A stretch of 64,000 nt of DNA from Coriobacteriaceae bacterium (GCA_025757745.1 CP107217.1:248001-312000); one strand, 5' to 3'. Counted from the first letter of the stretch, positions 1 through 8,598 are shown. The notes: a model not told the origin generated them from the letters alone. Translations and numbers: made by a program.

Positions 1-436
1 CCCAAGTGGACTGGCCCAGGACAAAGAAGTGATAGGCGCTCTCAAAGTCGGACACGACGGCGATCATGATGTTGATGGCGACGATCACAAACGGCCATGC
101 GCGGAACCAATGCGCCTTGCCGATCTTGCCCCACTGGTACTTAATGGCAATGAAGCCCCAGCAACCGGCCAGCGCCGCGTATACCTTGGCGTAGTGGAAC
201 CAGCTGTTCTGGTACACATGGGTGGGGTTGGTGAGTGCCCACTCGGCACCTTGCGAAACGCCGATGGCGATGGCGACGCAGTAGATGGTCATGGCCAGCG
301 GAGCCACGCCAAAGATGATTGCCGCGCCCAGCTTGGTGCGGCGGCCGACCTCGTTGAGCACGATCAGACCAATAAAGACCATGGCCCAGCCGGCCCAGTG
401 GATAAGGGCATCGCTACCCCAAACATCGAACAGCAT
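1..436 (-). CDS. Multi-pass membrane protein, DUF5692-like (3' end outside window)
   Basis: The reading frame runs off the left edge, so only the first 145 residues are visible. They start MLFDVWGSDALIHW and form at least four hydrophobic helices separated by short charged loops (ERRTK-type and KYQWGK-type). The start ATG (434-436 on the complement) follows a good ribosome site, GGAGAG. The helix pattern and the NPTHVYQNSWFHYAKVYA segment resemble the DUF5692 membrane family of Coriobacteriia and Firmicutes, whose function is unknown. That family call is from memory of similar proteins and is not certain. It lies 63 bp downstream of a TetR gene on the same strand, so the two may be cotranscribed. 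Confidence 0.6.
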   Translation of the reverse strand, partial: MLFDVWGSDALIHWAGWAMVFIGLIVLNEVGRRTKLGAAIIFGVAPLAMTIYCVAIAIGVSQGAEWALTNPTHVYQNSWFHYAKVYAALAGCWGFIAIKYQWGKIGKAHWFRAWPFVIVAINIMIAVVSDFESAYHFFVLGQSTW

Positions 437-499
437 GCTGCTCTCCTTTCACACGCCCGCGGCCCCTCTTCTGATCGCGGGCAGTTTGGCTAAATGTCG

Positions 500-1162
500 T
501 CAGTTCTGGGGCTTGCGCTCCGGATACTTGGCGGTATAGCCCTCGATGTGGAGCGTCGAGGCGATGATTTCCTTGACCGTCTCGTCGGGCACATCGGGGT
601 GCGTGCGGATATACATCAACAACCCCATGATGAGGGTGTAGAACGTCTCGTAGACATGGTCGATGCGTAGCTCATGATGGGCGACAAAATCCACCACGGT
701 GGTGTCGCAGATATACTGCGCCACGCGCTGGACCACGTTGTGCAAAAAGCCGCCGTAGAGCGCGCCGCTGCTCGAGGTGAGCGTGCTCGGCAGCTCGTGG
801 CCGCTCACGACCAGGTGCTTAAAGAGCGGGGCGACGGTGTCGAGTGCGCCTTCGATGTCGCCGACCGTGCGGCTGGCGTTCCACTGCTCGAGCTCGGAGA
901 TAAAACCGTCGATTGCCTCGTCCATGACGGCAGTGACGGCGGCGTCCATATCGGCGAAGTAGTGGTAGAACAACGAGCGCGTACAGCCGGCACGCTTGGT
1001 CACGGCCGATACCGAAAGATGCGACACGCCCAGCTCGGAGCTCACGGCGCGCACGGCGGCGAGAATCTCTCGACGGCGTTCGTCGCCCGTCAAGCGCTTT
1101 GCCGCGCTGTCGGGCGCGGGGACGGCGTCGGCCACAGAGGTGTTCGCTGCGTTACTGCTCAT
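500..1162 (-). CDS. TetR/AcrR-family transcriptional regulator
   Basis: A 220-residue protein with a TetR DNA-binding domain near residues 28-75, including the usual recognition-helix end TRSLFYHYFADMD. The variable C-terminal two thirds should form the ligand pocket and dimer interface. An ATG six codons upstream exists, but AAAGGCGG sits just before the ATG at 1162, so 1162 is preferred. The gene diverges from the large FAD/Fe-S oxidoreductase gene, and the shared intergenic DNA carries two perfect 15-bp palindromes. The simplest inference is that it represses itself and the oxidoreductase and responds to a substrate or product of that enzyme. The ligand cannot be read from the sequence. 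Confidence 0.9.
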   Translation of the reverse strand: MSSNAANTSVADAVPAPDSAAKRLTGDERRREILAAVRAVSSELGVSHLSVSAVTKRAGCTRSLFYHYFADMDAAVTAVMDEAIDGFISELEQWNASRTVGDIEGALDTVAPLFKHLVVSGHELPSTLTSSSGALYGGFLHNVVQRVAQYICDTTVVDFVAHHELRIDHVYETFYTLIMGLLMYIRTHPDVPDETVKEIIASTLHIEGYTAKYPERKPQN

Positions 1163-1221
1163 GCGCTTGCCGCCTTTCATCCGTTTGAGCCTGACCGTTC
1201 GCCTAACAGTCTTGAATATTG

Positions 1222-1259
1222 TTGACGGTTCGTCAATACTATTTTTGACACAATGTCAA
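1222..1259. promoter_or_regulatory. Paired palindromic operators between tetR and oxidoreductase genes
   Basis: TTGACGGTTCGTCAA (1222-1236) and TTGACACAATGTCAA (1245-1259) are both perfect 6-3-6 inverted repeats with centres 23 bp apart. They are nested in a wider inverted repeat whose outer arms are ATTGTTGAC (1218-1226) and GTCAACAAT (1255-1263). Two same-type palindromes this close, between a TetR gene and a divergent gene, are the expected layout for cooperative binding of two TetR dimers. The palindromes are seen directly; the binding protein is inferred from position. Confidence 0.7.
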
Positions 1260-1352
1260 CAATGGCGGGTGAACGGTATAGGGGCATGCCCGACCTGCAA
1301 AAAAAGAGGGGCGCCGCGGTCTCGCCGGACTGCGGCAAGAGAAGGGACAACC

Positions 1353-4130
1353 ATGATTCTCAACGGACCGGGAATTAGTTACACCGAGCCCGACATCGGT
1401 TCGGAGTTCGTGCCGCCGCTGCCGGAGCATCCGCGCGAGGCAATCGTCAAGCTGTGCGAGCACTGCACTAACCGTCTGCTGCATCGCGACGAGCTGCTGG
1501 GCTACGAGTACTGGTCGTTTGCCGAGGCCGCAACCGACGAGCAGGCCGAAGTGCTCTGCAAGATGAAGATGCGCCGTCCCTATACGCTGCCCGAGATGGT
1601 CAAGCTCACCGGCATGCCTGAGGCCCAGATCGAGAAGATGCTCGACGACATGAGCTACACGGGTCTGCTCGAGTACAACTGGGAAAATCCCGAGCGCGCC
1701 AAGCAGTGGGTGCTGCCCATGTTGGTACCGGGTTCCGCCGAGTTCCTCAACATGCGCGTGGGCCAGCTCGAAGAGCACCCGGTCTATGCCAAGTTCTTTG
1801 AGCAGGCGTCCAAGGGGCCGCTGTCCCGTGCTACGCCGATGGTGCCGCCCGGAGGTGCCGGTATCGGCATGCACGTCATTCCGGTCGAGAAGGCCATCGA
1901 CGCCGCAAGCACCTCGGTGCCGATCGAGCATATCGAGCATTGGCTCGACAAATACGAGGGTAAGTATGCCGCCAGCACCTGCAGCTGCCGCGCGAGCCGT
2001 CGCGTGATGGGTGAGGGCTGCGCCGACGACCCGGCCGATTGGTGCATCGCCGTGGGCGATATGGCCGACTACGTGGTCGAGACCGATCGTGGCCACTATG
2101 TGACGCGCGATGAGGTTTACGACATCTTGCGCCAGGCCGAGGACAACGGCTTTGTGCACCAGATCACCAACATCGACGGCGAGAACAAGATCTTCGCCAT
2201 CTGCAACTGCAACGTCAACGTGTGCTACGCCCTGCGCACCTCTCAGCTGTTCAACACGCCCAACCTGTCGCGCTCGGCCTACGTCGCCAAGGTCGAGAAG
2301 GACAAGTGCGTGGCCTGCGGTCGCTGCGTTGAGGTGTGTCCGGCCGGCGCCGCCAAGCTGGGCCAGAGGCTCTGCAGCAAAAAGGCCGGCGGACAGGTGC
2401 CCGAGTATCCGCGCCAGGAGCTGCCCGACGCTACCAAGTGGGACCACACCAAGTGGTCGCCCAACTACCGCAACGACAACCGCATCGAGACGCATGAGTC
2501 CGGCACCGCGCCCTGCAAGACGGCTTGCCCCGCGCATGTCGCCGTTCAGGGCTATTTGAAGCTCGCGGCTCAGGGTCGCTATGACGAGGCGCTGGCGCTC
2601 ATCAAGCGTGAGAACCCGCTGCCCGCCATCTGCGGCCGCGTGTGCAACCGCCGCTGCGAGGATGCCTGCACCCGCGGCCGTGTGGACGCCGCCGTGGCCA
2701 TCGACGAGGTCAAGAAGTTCATTGCCCAGCGCGATCTGGACGCTGCGACCCGCTATGTCCCGCCCGTGGTGACGCCGACGCGTGCCGGCGGCTTTGACCA
2801 GAAGATCGCCATCATCGGCGCCGGTCCTGCCGGCCTGTCCTGTGCGTTCTACCTGGCCGAGAAGGGCTACAAGCCCGTCGTGTTCGAAAAGAACGAGCGT
2901 CCGGGTGGCATGCTCACCTACGGTATTCCCAGCTTTAAGCTGCAGAAGGACGTCATCGAGGCCGAGGTCGAGATCATTCGCCTGATGGGTGCCGAGTTCC
3001 GCTATGGCGTGGAGGTCGGTCGTGATGTGACGCTCGACGAGCTGCGCGAGCAGGGCTTTAAGGCCTTCTACGTTGCTATTGGCTGCCAGGGCGGCCGCCT
3101 TGCCGGTATTCCGGGCGAGGATGCCGAGGACGTGACCGTGGCCGTCGACTTCCTTCGCGAGGTTAACAGCGGCAAGATCGATACCCTGTCCGGCCGCACC
3201 ATCGTGGTGGGCGGCGGCAACGTGGCCATCGACGTTGCCCGCAACGCCTGCCGTCTGGGCTCTGAGCATGTTGAGATGTTCTGCCTGGAGAGCGAGGCCC
3301 AGATGCCCGCCAGCGAGGAGGAGCGTCGCGAGGCCATCGAGGACGGCGCGCACATCAGCTGCGGTTGGGGCCCCAAGGAGGTTCACCTGGACGAGGCTGG
3401 CCGTGTGTGCGGCATCACCTTCAAGCGCTGCACGCGCGTCTTTGACGACGAGGGCCGTTTTGCGCCCGAGTACGACGAGAACGACCTGCGCCGCGTCGAT
3501 GCCGACCGCGTGGTCATGTCCATCGGCCAGTCCATTGTGTGGGGCGACCTGCTGGCTGGCTCCAAGGTGGAGCTTGGCCGCGGTCAGGGTGCCCTTGCCG
3601 ACCCCCAGACGTACCAGACCGCCGAGCCAGACATCTTTGTGGGCGGCGACGTCTACACCGGCCCCAGCTTTGCCATCGATGCCATCGCCGCCGGCCACGA
3701 GGCCGCCGTGTCCATCCATCGCTTTGTGCAGCCGGGCTCCACGCTCACGATCGGCCGCAACCAGCGCCGCTACACCGCGCTTGACCGCGACGACGTCGTG
3801 ATCGAGAGCTACGACAACGCGAGCCGCGAGGTTGCCCATGTGGACCGCGAGCGCGAGAAGGCCGCGCCGTTTAGCGAGTACGTCGAGACCTTTACCGAAG
3901 AGCAGGTGCGCGCCGAGACCGCCCGCTGCCTGGGCTGCGGCGCCTCGATCGTCGACCCCAACAAGTGCATCGGCTGCGGCCTGTGCACCACCAAGTGCGC
4001 GTTTGACGCCATCCATCTGGATCGCGACCGCCCCGAGTGCTCAACGATGGTCAAATACGAGCAAAAGCTCCCAAGCCTGGGCAAGTACGCGCTCAAGCGC
4101 GCCATTAAGATCAAATTTGGGAAGAAGTAA
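1353..4130 (+). CDS. FAD-dependent NAD(P)H oxidoreductase with multiple Fe-S clusters (GltD-like core)
   Basis: A 925-residue cytoplasmic redox protein. The N-terminal third contains a cysteine-rich stretch (TCSCRASRRVMGEGC, near residue 209) and a 4Fe-4S motif, CVACGRCVEVCPAG (near 318). A GltD-type Fe-S domain follows (CGRVCNRRCEDACTRG), then an FAD site (IIGAGPAGLSC, near 485), an NAD(P)H site (VVGGGNVAID, near 615) and a C-terminal two-cluster ferredoxin domain with CIGCGLCTTKC (near 870). The core matches the glutamate synthase small subunit and related ferredoxin:NAD(P) reductases, but there is no glutamate synthase large subunit beside it. It probably moves electrons between NAD(P)H and a low-potential carrier or an unidentified substrate. 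The start is the ATG after AGAAGGGA. Confidence 0.85.
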   Translation: MILNGPGISYTEPDIGSEFVPPLPEHPREAIVKLCEHCTNRLLHRDELLGYEYWSFAEAATDEQAEVLCKMKMRRPYTLPEMVKLTGMPEAQIEKMLDDMSYTGLLEYNWENPERAKQWVLPMLVPGSAEFLNMRVGQLEEHPVYAKFFEQASKGPLSRATPMVPPGGAGIGMHVIPVEKAIDAASTSVPIEHIEHWLDKYEGKYAASTCSCRASRRVMGEGCADDPADWCIAVGDMADYVVETDRGHYVTRDEVYDILRQAEDNGFVHQITNIDGENKIFAICNCNVNVCYALRTSQLFNTPNLSRSAYVAKVEKDKCVACGRCVEVCPAGAAKLGQRLCSKKAGGQVPEYPRQELPDATKWDHTKWSPNYRNDNRIETHESGTAPCKTACPAHVAVQGYLKLAAQGRYDEALALIKRENPLPAICGRVCNRRCEDACTRGRVDAAVAIDEVKKFIAQRDLDAATRYVPPVVTPTRAGGFDQKIAIIGAGPAGLSCAFYLAEKGYKPVVFEKNERPGGMLTYGIPSFKLQKDVIEAEVEIIRLMGAEFRYGVEVGRDVTLDELREQGFKAFYVAIGCQGGRLAGIPGEDAEDVTVAVDFLREVNSGKIDTLSGRTIVVGGGNVAIDVARNACRLGSEHVEMFCLESEAQMPASEEERREAIEDGAHISCGWGPKEVHLDEAGRVCGITFKRCTRVFDDEGRFAPEYDENDLRRVDADRVVMSIGQSIVWGDLLAGSKVELGRGQGALADPQTYQTAEPDIFVGGDVYTGPSFAIDAIAAGHEAAVSIHRFVQPGSTLTIGRNQRRYTALDRDDVVIESYDNASREVAHVDREREKAAPFSEYVETFTEEQVRAETARCLGCGASIVDPNKCIGCGLCTTKCAFDAIHLDRDRPECSTMVKYEQKLPSLGKYALKRAIKIKFGKK

Positions 4131-4214
4131 GAAACGCAACAAGCAGGAGAACGGCGCAGAGAGCGGTTGGACAGCGAGCGAGTCCCAGGCGTGGCGAGGT
4201 GCCTTGAAAGAGGA

Positions 4215-4239
4215 GGGCATAGGGCTTTTGCCCATGCCC
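4215..4239 (+). other. Hairpin downstream of the oxidoreductase gene
   Basis: GGGCAT-A-GGGC-TTTT-GCCC-ATGCCC forms a stem with one bulged base and a four-T loop. There is no T run after it, so it may be a processing site or a weak Rho-independent terminator between the oxidoreductase gene and hypA. Confidence 0.35.
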
Positions 4240-4290
4240 GACGATTGAAAGGCAGATCGCCCGTCTGGGGCTCGCGCAGCGTCAAGCCGA

Positions 4291-4312
4291 CCGCCGTTCG
4301 GTAGAACGGCGG
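4291..4312 (+). promoter_or_regulatory. Stem-loop overlapping the hypA ribosome-binding region
   Basis: CCGCCGTT-cggtag-AACGGCGG is a perfect 8-bp stem ending eight bases before the GTG start of hypA. Its 3' arm supplies the purines (GGCGGAAG) that would be the ribosome site, so folding would reduce hypA translation. Whether it regulates is inference. Confidence 0.4.
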
Positions 4313-4320
4313 AAGAAAAA

Positions 4321-4749
4321 GTGCATGAATTAGGAATCGTCTATCACATCATTCGCGATGTCGAGAATGTGGCGCGCGCCAATGGCGTGAGTCGCGTTTC
4401 GAGCGTGACGCTGCTCCTGGGCGAGGTCTCGGGCGTCGTTCCCGATCTGCTGCTTGATGCTTGGCGCTGGGCGGCAGATAAAAAGCCTATCACGCAGGGC
4501 GCGGAGCTTATTGTGGAGCCTGTCGAGGCCGTGACGCATTGCGAGGCGTGCGGCTGCGACTACGCGACGGTCGAGCACGGCAAGACCTGCCCCCATTGCG
4601 GTAGCGGCGAGACCTATCTGCTGCAGGGCCAGGAGGTCATGATCAAGCAGATCGAGACCCCCGACGAGGACCCGGCAGACGCTGCTCCTGACGGCCTCTC
4701 CGACGCCCCCGATGCCGTCGACGCCGCCAACCCTCTCCACATCGCCTAA
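4321..4749 (+). CDS. hypA: Hydrogenase/urease nickel metallochaperone HypA
   Basis: A 142-residue protein that delivers nickel to [NiFe] hydrogenase maturation. It starts at a GTG, giving the MHE sequence whose His2 and Glu3 help bind nickel in this family. The structural zinc site is present as C74-x2-C77 and C90-x2-C93 (CEAC and CPHC). The tail after about residue 112 is an acidic Asp/Pro/Ala-rich extension longer than in classical HypA. No hydrogenase or other hyp gene is visible in this window, so its partner must lie elsewhere. The start follows a hairpin that may hide the ribosome site. Confidence 0.92.
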   Translation: MHELGIVYHIIRDVENVARANGVSRVSSVTLLLGEVSGVVPDLLLDAWRWAADKKPITQGAELIVEPVEAVTHCEACGCDYATVEHGKTCPHCGSGETYLLQGQEVMIKQIETPDEDPADAAPDGLSDAPDAVDAANPLHIA

Positions 4750-5086
4750 CATCTAATGTCTACATGGGCTAGAGTTCTAAACATATTTGCTTCGGTTAGT
4801 CAAGTCATGTCTGTTTAAACAAAATGGTGGCACGCAGACGCATTGGGATTCACCTAAAAGCGGTCTTAACGAACGGTGCACCTTTATATGTCTTTGAAAA
4901 CAATCAGCAAATCACGTTTTAGCAGGCAATGAGCTATAAGCCAGCAACGTAATCAATTTGTAACAAACATAGACGTTTAAACAAATAATCCAACCTTTTG
5001 CGAATTTAGCTATAATTCCACAATCCAAACAGGTATACTCCTTTCATGTCGTGTAGGAAATACGTAGACAAAAAGGAGGTTATGTG
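4750..5086 (+). promoter_or_regulatory. AT-rich leader/promoter region of the first mannose-type PTS operon
   Basis: No gene is seen in this stretch, which is much more AT-rich than its neighbours. It carries an 11-bp direct repeat, GTTTAAACAAA, at 4813-4823 and 4975-4985; each copy includes the palindrome GTTTAAAC. A perfect -10 hexamer TATAAT lies at 5011-5016 without a convincing -35. AAAAGGAGGT at 5071-5080 is the ribosome site of the first PTS gene. The repeats are candidate binding sites for a sugar-responsive regulator, but no regulator gene is adjacent. Confidence 0.5.
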
Positions 5087-6076
5087 ATGGTAAGTATTGT
5101 TCTTGCTAGCCACGGGGACTTGGCAGCTGGAATCAAGCAGACGGGCTCGATGGTCTTTGGCGATCAGCCGTCTGTTGCCGTGGTCTCGCTCGAGCCGAGC
5201 ATGGGCCCCGACGATTTCCGTGCCAAGGTCGAGGAAGCAGTCGCTTCCTTCGAGGACCAGGAGCAGGTGCTCTTCCTCGTTGATCTGTGGGGCGGCACGC
5301 CGTTCAACCAGATCAGCGGGCTCATCGAGGGCCACGATTCCTGGGCTATCGTCACCGGTGTCAACCTGCCTATGCTCATCGAGGCATATTCGCAGCGCTT
5401 TGACGCAAAGAACACTGCACATGCGATCGCAAAACATCTCGTGACTGAGGCTAAGGCCGGCGTGCGTGTCAAGCCCGAGTCTCTGGAGCCCGAGGAGAAG
5501 AAGCCGGCTGCGGCCGCCGCTGCTCCTGCAGGCGCCATCCCTCCGGGAACGGTCATCGGCGATGGGCACATCAAGATCGCCCACGTCCGTATCGACACCC
5601 GTCTGCTTCATGGTCAGGTGGCCACCACGTGGACCAAGCAGATCAACCCCAACCGCATCATCGTGGTCTCCGACGGCGTTGCTCACGACGAGCTCCGCAA
5701 GACCATGATCGAGCAGGCTGCCCCTCCGGGAGTCCATGCCAACGTCGTGCCCATCAAGAAGATGGCCGAGGTCGTCAAGGACACGCGCTTTGGTGACACC
5801 AAGGCCATGCTGCTCTTCGAGAACCCGCAGGATCTGCTCAGGGCCATCGAGGCCGGCGTCGACATCAAGGAAGTCAACATCGGTTCCATGGCTCACTCCA
5901 AGGGCAAGGTCGTCGTCACCAACGCCGTCGCTATGGGCGATGATGACGTTAAGACTCTCGAGGCCCTCAAGGCCAAGGGCGTCAAGTTCGAGGTCCGCAA
6001 GGTTCCTTCGGATTCCTCCGAGGATCTCGACGCCATGTTGAAGAAAGCTAAGGCCGAACTGGCCGCTCAAGCATAG
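5087..6076 (+). CDS. manX: Mannose-family PTS fused EIIA-EIIB component
   Basis: A 329-residue cytoplasmic protein passing phosphate from HPr to the incoming sugar. The IIA domain (about 1-125) carries the phosphorylated histidine in VLASHGDLAAG (His9). An Ala/Pro/Glu-rich flexible linker covers about 127-160. The IIB domain (about 162-329) has its active histidine in IDTRLLHGQVATTW (His175). This fused order is that of E. coli ManX. A GTG lies one codon upstream, but the spacing from AAAAGGAGGT favours the ATG at 5087. It is the first gene of a four-gene operon with IIC and IID, so mannose, glucose or amino sugars are likely substrates; sequence alone does not settle which. Confidence 0.92.
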   Translation: MVSIVLASHGDLAAGIKQTGSMVFGDQPSVAVVSLEPSMGPDDFRAKVEEAVASFEDQEQVLFLVDLWGGTPFNQISGLIEGHDSWAIVTGVNLPMLIEAYSQRFDAKNTAHAIAKHLVTEAKAGVRVKPESLEPEEKKPAAAAAAPAGAIPPGTVIGDGHIKIAHVRIDTRLLHGQVATTWTKQINPNRIIVVSDGVAHDELRKTMIEQAAPPGVHANVVPIKKMAEVVKDTRFGDTKAMLLFENPQDLLRAIEAGVDIKEVNIGSMAHSKGKVVVTNAVAMGDDDVKTLEALKAKGVKFEVRKVPSDSSEDLDAMLKKAKAELAAQA

Positions 6077-6094
6077 TAAAGGAGGGTCCGATAC

Positions 6095-6913
6095 ATGTCT
6101 GCAATCACTATTCTGCTTGTTGCGATTGTCGCGTTGCTTGCCGGTATGGAAGGCATTCTGGATGAGTTCCAGTTCCATCAGCCGCTCGTGGCATGCACGC
6201 TTATCGGTCTCGTAACCGGTCACCTTCAGGAGGGCATCCTCCTGGGCGGTTCGCTCCAGATGATGGCCCTTGGCTGGGCTAACGTCGGCGCCGCCGTCGC
6301 GCCTGACGCCGCTCTGGCCTCGGTCGCTTCTTCGATCATCATGGTGCTCGCCCTCAACGGCGGCGCCACCGATTCGGCCAAGGCCGTTACCGCGGCCATC
6401 GCCGTCGCCGTCCCGCTGTCGGTCGCTGGTCTGTTCCTGACCATGATCTGCCGTACCATTGCTACCGCTATCGCTCACGCCATGGACGGTTGCGCCGAGA
6501 AGGGCGACTTCTCCGGCATCGAGCGCTGGCAGTACGCTGCCATCCTCATGCAGGGCCTTCGTATCGCCATCCCGGCAGTACTTCTGTGCGTTATCCCGGC
6601 CGAGGCTGTTACCAACGCGCTTAACGCTATGCCCGACTGGCTGTCCGGCGGCATGGCCGTCGGCGGCGGCATGGTCGCTTCCGTCGGTTACGCCATGGTC
6701 ATCAACATGATGGCCACCAAGGAGACCTGGCCGTTCTTCATCCTCGGCTTTGTCCTTGCTGCCATCCCTCAGCTCACGCTGATCGCCCTTGGCCTCATCG
6801 GCATCTCCCTTGCCCTCATCTACCTTGGCCTTAAGGATCTGGCCAAGCAGGGTGGCGGCACGGGCGGTGGCTCCGGCGACCCGCTCGGCGACATTCTGAA
6901 CGATTACGAGTAG
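6095..6913 (+). CDS. manY: Mannose-family PTS EIIC membrane component
   Basis: A 272-residue multi-pass membrane protein that, with IID, forms the sugar channel of the mannose-type PTS. The family pattern is clear: hydrophobic start, then DEFQFHQPLVACTLIGLVTG, the Gly-rich LGGSLQMMALGWANVGAA segment and a C-terminal Gly-rich cytoplasmic tail. It begins 18 bp after the IIAB gene with a good ribosome site (AAAGGAGGG) and is followed at once by IID, so the three are co-translated partners. Confidence 0.92.
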   Translation: MSAITILLVAIVALLAGMEGILDEFQFHQPLVACTLIGLVTGHLQEGILLGGSLQMMALGWANVGAAVAPDAALASVASSIIMVLALNGGATDSAKAVTAAIAVAVPLSVAGLFLTMICRTIATAIAHAMDGCAEKGDFSGIERWQYAAILMQGLRIAIPAVLLCVIPAEAVTNALNAMPDWLSGGMAVGGGMVASVGYAMVINMMATKETWPFFILGFVLAAIPQLTLIALGLIGISLALIYLGLKDLAKQGGGTGGGSGDPLGDILNDYE

Positions 6914-6929
6914 GAGGGGAGTGATACAT

Positions 6930-7850
6930 ATGGCAGAGAACAAGATTCAGCTCACCAAGGCTGACCGTAAGAAGGTTTGCTTCCGTCATCAGTTCCTTCA
7001 GGGCTCGTGGAACTACGAGCGTATGCAGAACGGCGGCTGGTGCTTCGCAATGATCCCTGCGATCAAGAAGCTCTACACCAGCAAGGATGACCAGATTGCC
7101 GCGCTTAAGCGCCACCTGGAGTTCTATAACACCCACCCCTATGTTTCCGCCCCCGTCATTGGCGTTACCCTCGCCCTCGAGGAGGAGCGCGCCAACGGTG
7201 CTCCGATCGATGACGTCGCCATCCAGGGCGTCAAGGTCGGTATGATGGGCCCGCTCGCCGGCGTCGGTGACCCCGTCTTCTGGTTCACCCTTCGCCCGAT
7301 TCTGGGCGCTCTGGGCGCTTCCCTGGCCATGTCCGGCAGCATCGTCGGTCCGTTGCTGTTCTTCTTCGCGTGGAACATCATCCGTTACGCTTTCCTGTGG
7401 TACACACAGGAGTTTGGCTACAAGGTCGGCTCCTCTATCGCCAAGGACCTCTCCGGCGGTCTGATGGGCAAGGTCACCGAGGGCGCTTCCATCCTGGGTA
7501 TGTTCATCATCGGCGCCCTGGTCGAGCGCTGGGTGTCCATTTCCTTCACCCCGATCGTCTCCACGGTCAAGCAGTCTGCTGGCGCCTTTATCGACTGGGC
7601 TAGCCTGCCTTCCGGTTCCGAGGGTATCAAGGAAGCGCTGACGATGTACAACTCCGTCGGTGCTACCGCCCTTGATCAGATGAAGGTCACCACGCTCCAG
7701 GGTAACCTCGATCAGCTCATCCCCGGCCTTGCCGCCGTGTGCCTGACCCTGCTGGTCTGCAAGCTCCTCAAGAAGAAGGTTAGCCCGATCGTCATCATCC
7801 TGGCTCTCTTCGCCGTCGGCATCATCGGTCGCTTCTGCGGCTTCATGTAA
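6930..7850 (+). CDS. manZ: Mannose-family PTS EIID membrane component
   Basis: A 306-residue partner of IIC in sugar translocation. It shows the typical N-terminal soluble part (FRHQFLQGSWNYERMQNGGW), the conserved block GVKVGMMGPLAGVGDPVFW, and C-terminal membrane helices ending GIIGRFCGFM. A GTG at 6921 is in frame, but GGAGGGGA ends at 6920, so the ATG at 6930 is the likelier start. It is preceded by IIC with a 16-bp gap. In E. coli the IIC/IID pair is also a receptor for phage lambda DNA entry and class IIa bacteriocins. Confidence 0.92.
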   Translation: MAENKIQLTKADRKKVCFRHQFLQGSWNYERMQNGGWCFAMIPAIKKLYTSKDDQIAALKRHLEFYNTHPYVSAPVIGVTLALEEERANGAPIDDVAIQGVKVGMMGPLAGVGDPVFWFTLRPILGALGASLAMSGSIVGPLLFFFAWNIIRYAFLWYTQEFGYKVGSSIAKDLSGGLMGKVTEGASILGMFIIGALVERWVSISFTPIVSTVKQSAGAFIDWASLPSGSEGIKEALTMYNSVGATALDQMKVTTLQGNLDQLIPGLAAVCLTLLVCKLLKKKVSPIVIILALFAVGIIGRFCGFM

Positions 7851-7906
7851 GCACGCTTCGGCTTAAGACCGAGAGTTGCTAGGTAAGGGCTTTTGAGCCA
7901 TTGAAA

Positions 7907-7950
7907 CGGACCGCACCCGGTGGGTACACTGGATGCGGTCCGATTGTTTT
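7907..7950 (+). terminator. Hairpin between the IID and ManO-like genes (attenuator or partial terminator)
   Basis: CGGACCGCA (7907-7915) and TGCGGTCCG (7934-7942) form a perfect 9-bp stem followed by ATTGTTTTTATT. It would end part of the transcription after IID and lower expression of the downstream gene relative to the transporter. Confidence 0.6.
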
Positions 7951-7970
7951 TATTGGAGGGCGAGGCGCGT

Positions 7971-8369
7971 ATGGCGCAATCTCAGAACAGCACGGTCGAT
8001 CTGGCAACGCCGGCAACCTGCCTGATGGGGCTTACCAGCCACGGTAACGTGATGGTGGGCAATAAGGCGTTTGAGTACTATAACGAGCGCAATCCCGAGG
8101 ATTATATTCAAATCCCGTGGGACGAGGTCGACTATATTGCCGCCGAGGTTTTGCGCGGCACCAAGAAGATTACGCGTTTTGCCATCTTCACCAAGGACAA
8201 CGGTCACTTTACGTTTTCGACGCGCGACGACAAAGAGACGCTTCGCGCGGTCCGCAAGTACGTCGACGAGAATAAGCTCGTGCGTTCGCCCGACTTTATC
8301 GATGTGACGGCCAAGGGCGCCAAGAGCATCCCCGCTGCCATCAAGAGCCTTTTCCACAGAGACAGCTAA
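7971..8369 (+). CDS. manO: DUF956 family protein (ManO-like), PTS operon accessory
   Basis: A 132-residue soluble protein matching the DUF956/ManO family, found next to mannose PTS genes in Gram-positive bacteria and thought to modulate PTS expression. The family blocks seen are LTSHGNVMVGNKAFEYYNE, IPWDEVDYIAAEV and FAIFTKDNGHFTFSTRD. The ATG after TTGGAGGG is chosen; an upstream in-frame extension would read through the preceding hairpin. It is the last gene of the operon. Its molecular activity is not established. Confidence 0.85.
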   Translation: MAQSQNSTVDLATPATCLMGLTSHGNVMVGNKAFEYYNERNPEDYIQIPWDEVDYIAAEVLRGTKKITRFAIFTKDNGHFTFSTRDDKETLRAVRKYVDENKLVRSPDFIDVTAKGAKSIPAAIKSLFHRDS

Positions 8370-8387
8370 TCGTTGGCGATAGATGGC

Positions 8388-8437
8388 GGAAAATGCATCC
8401 CGGAATTTGTTCTCATTCCGGGATGCATTTTCCTTTT
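8388..8437 (+). terminator. Strong Rho-independent terminator after the PTS operon
   Basis: A perfect 19-bp stem (8388-8406 with 8415-8433, arm GGAAAATGCATCCCGGAAT) with an eight-base loop and a short T run after it. It also has A residues on the opposite side, so it could work from both directions. Confidence 0.85.
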
Positions 8438-8598
8438 GAGGGCCAGTTGGGAAAGCTTGTCCCATTATTTCGCGTTATTCCGGGTTATTCTTTCCGATAT
8501 TGAGGATTGCCCTCGGAAACTATTCGCTATAGAGCCTTCTCGATGAGTGGCCATGCGCTACATGGCAAAGGGGTAAATCTGCTACACTAGTACAACAT

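Noticed and set aside
4827..4841. TGGCACG-like sigma54 -24/-12 element before the first PTS operon
   Set aside because: The GG to GC spacing is one base short and the -12 part is poor. No activator gene is adjacent.
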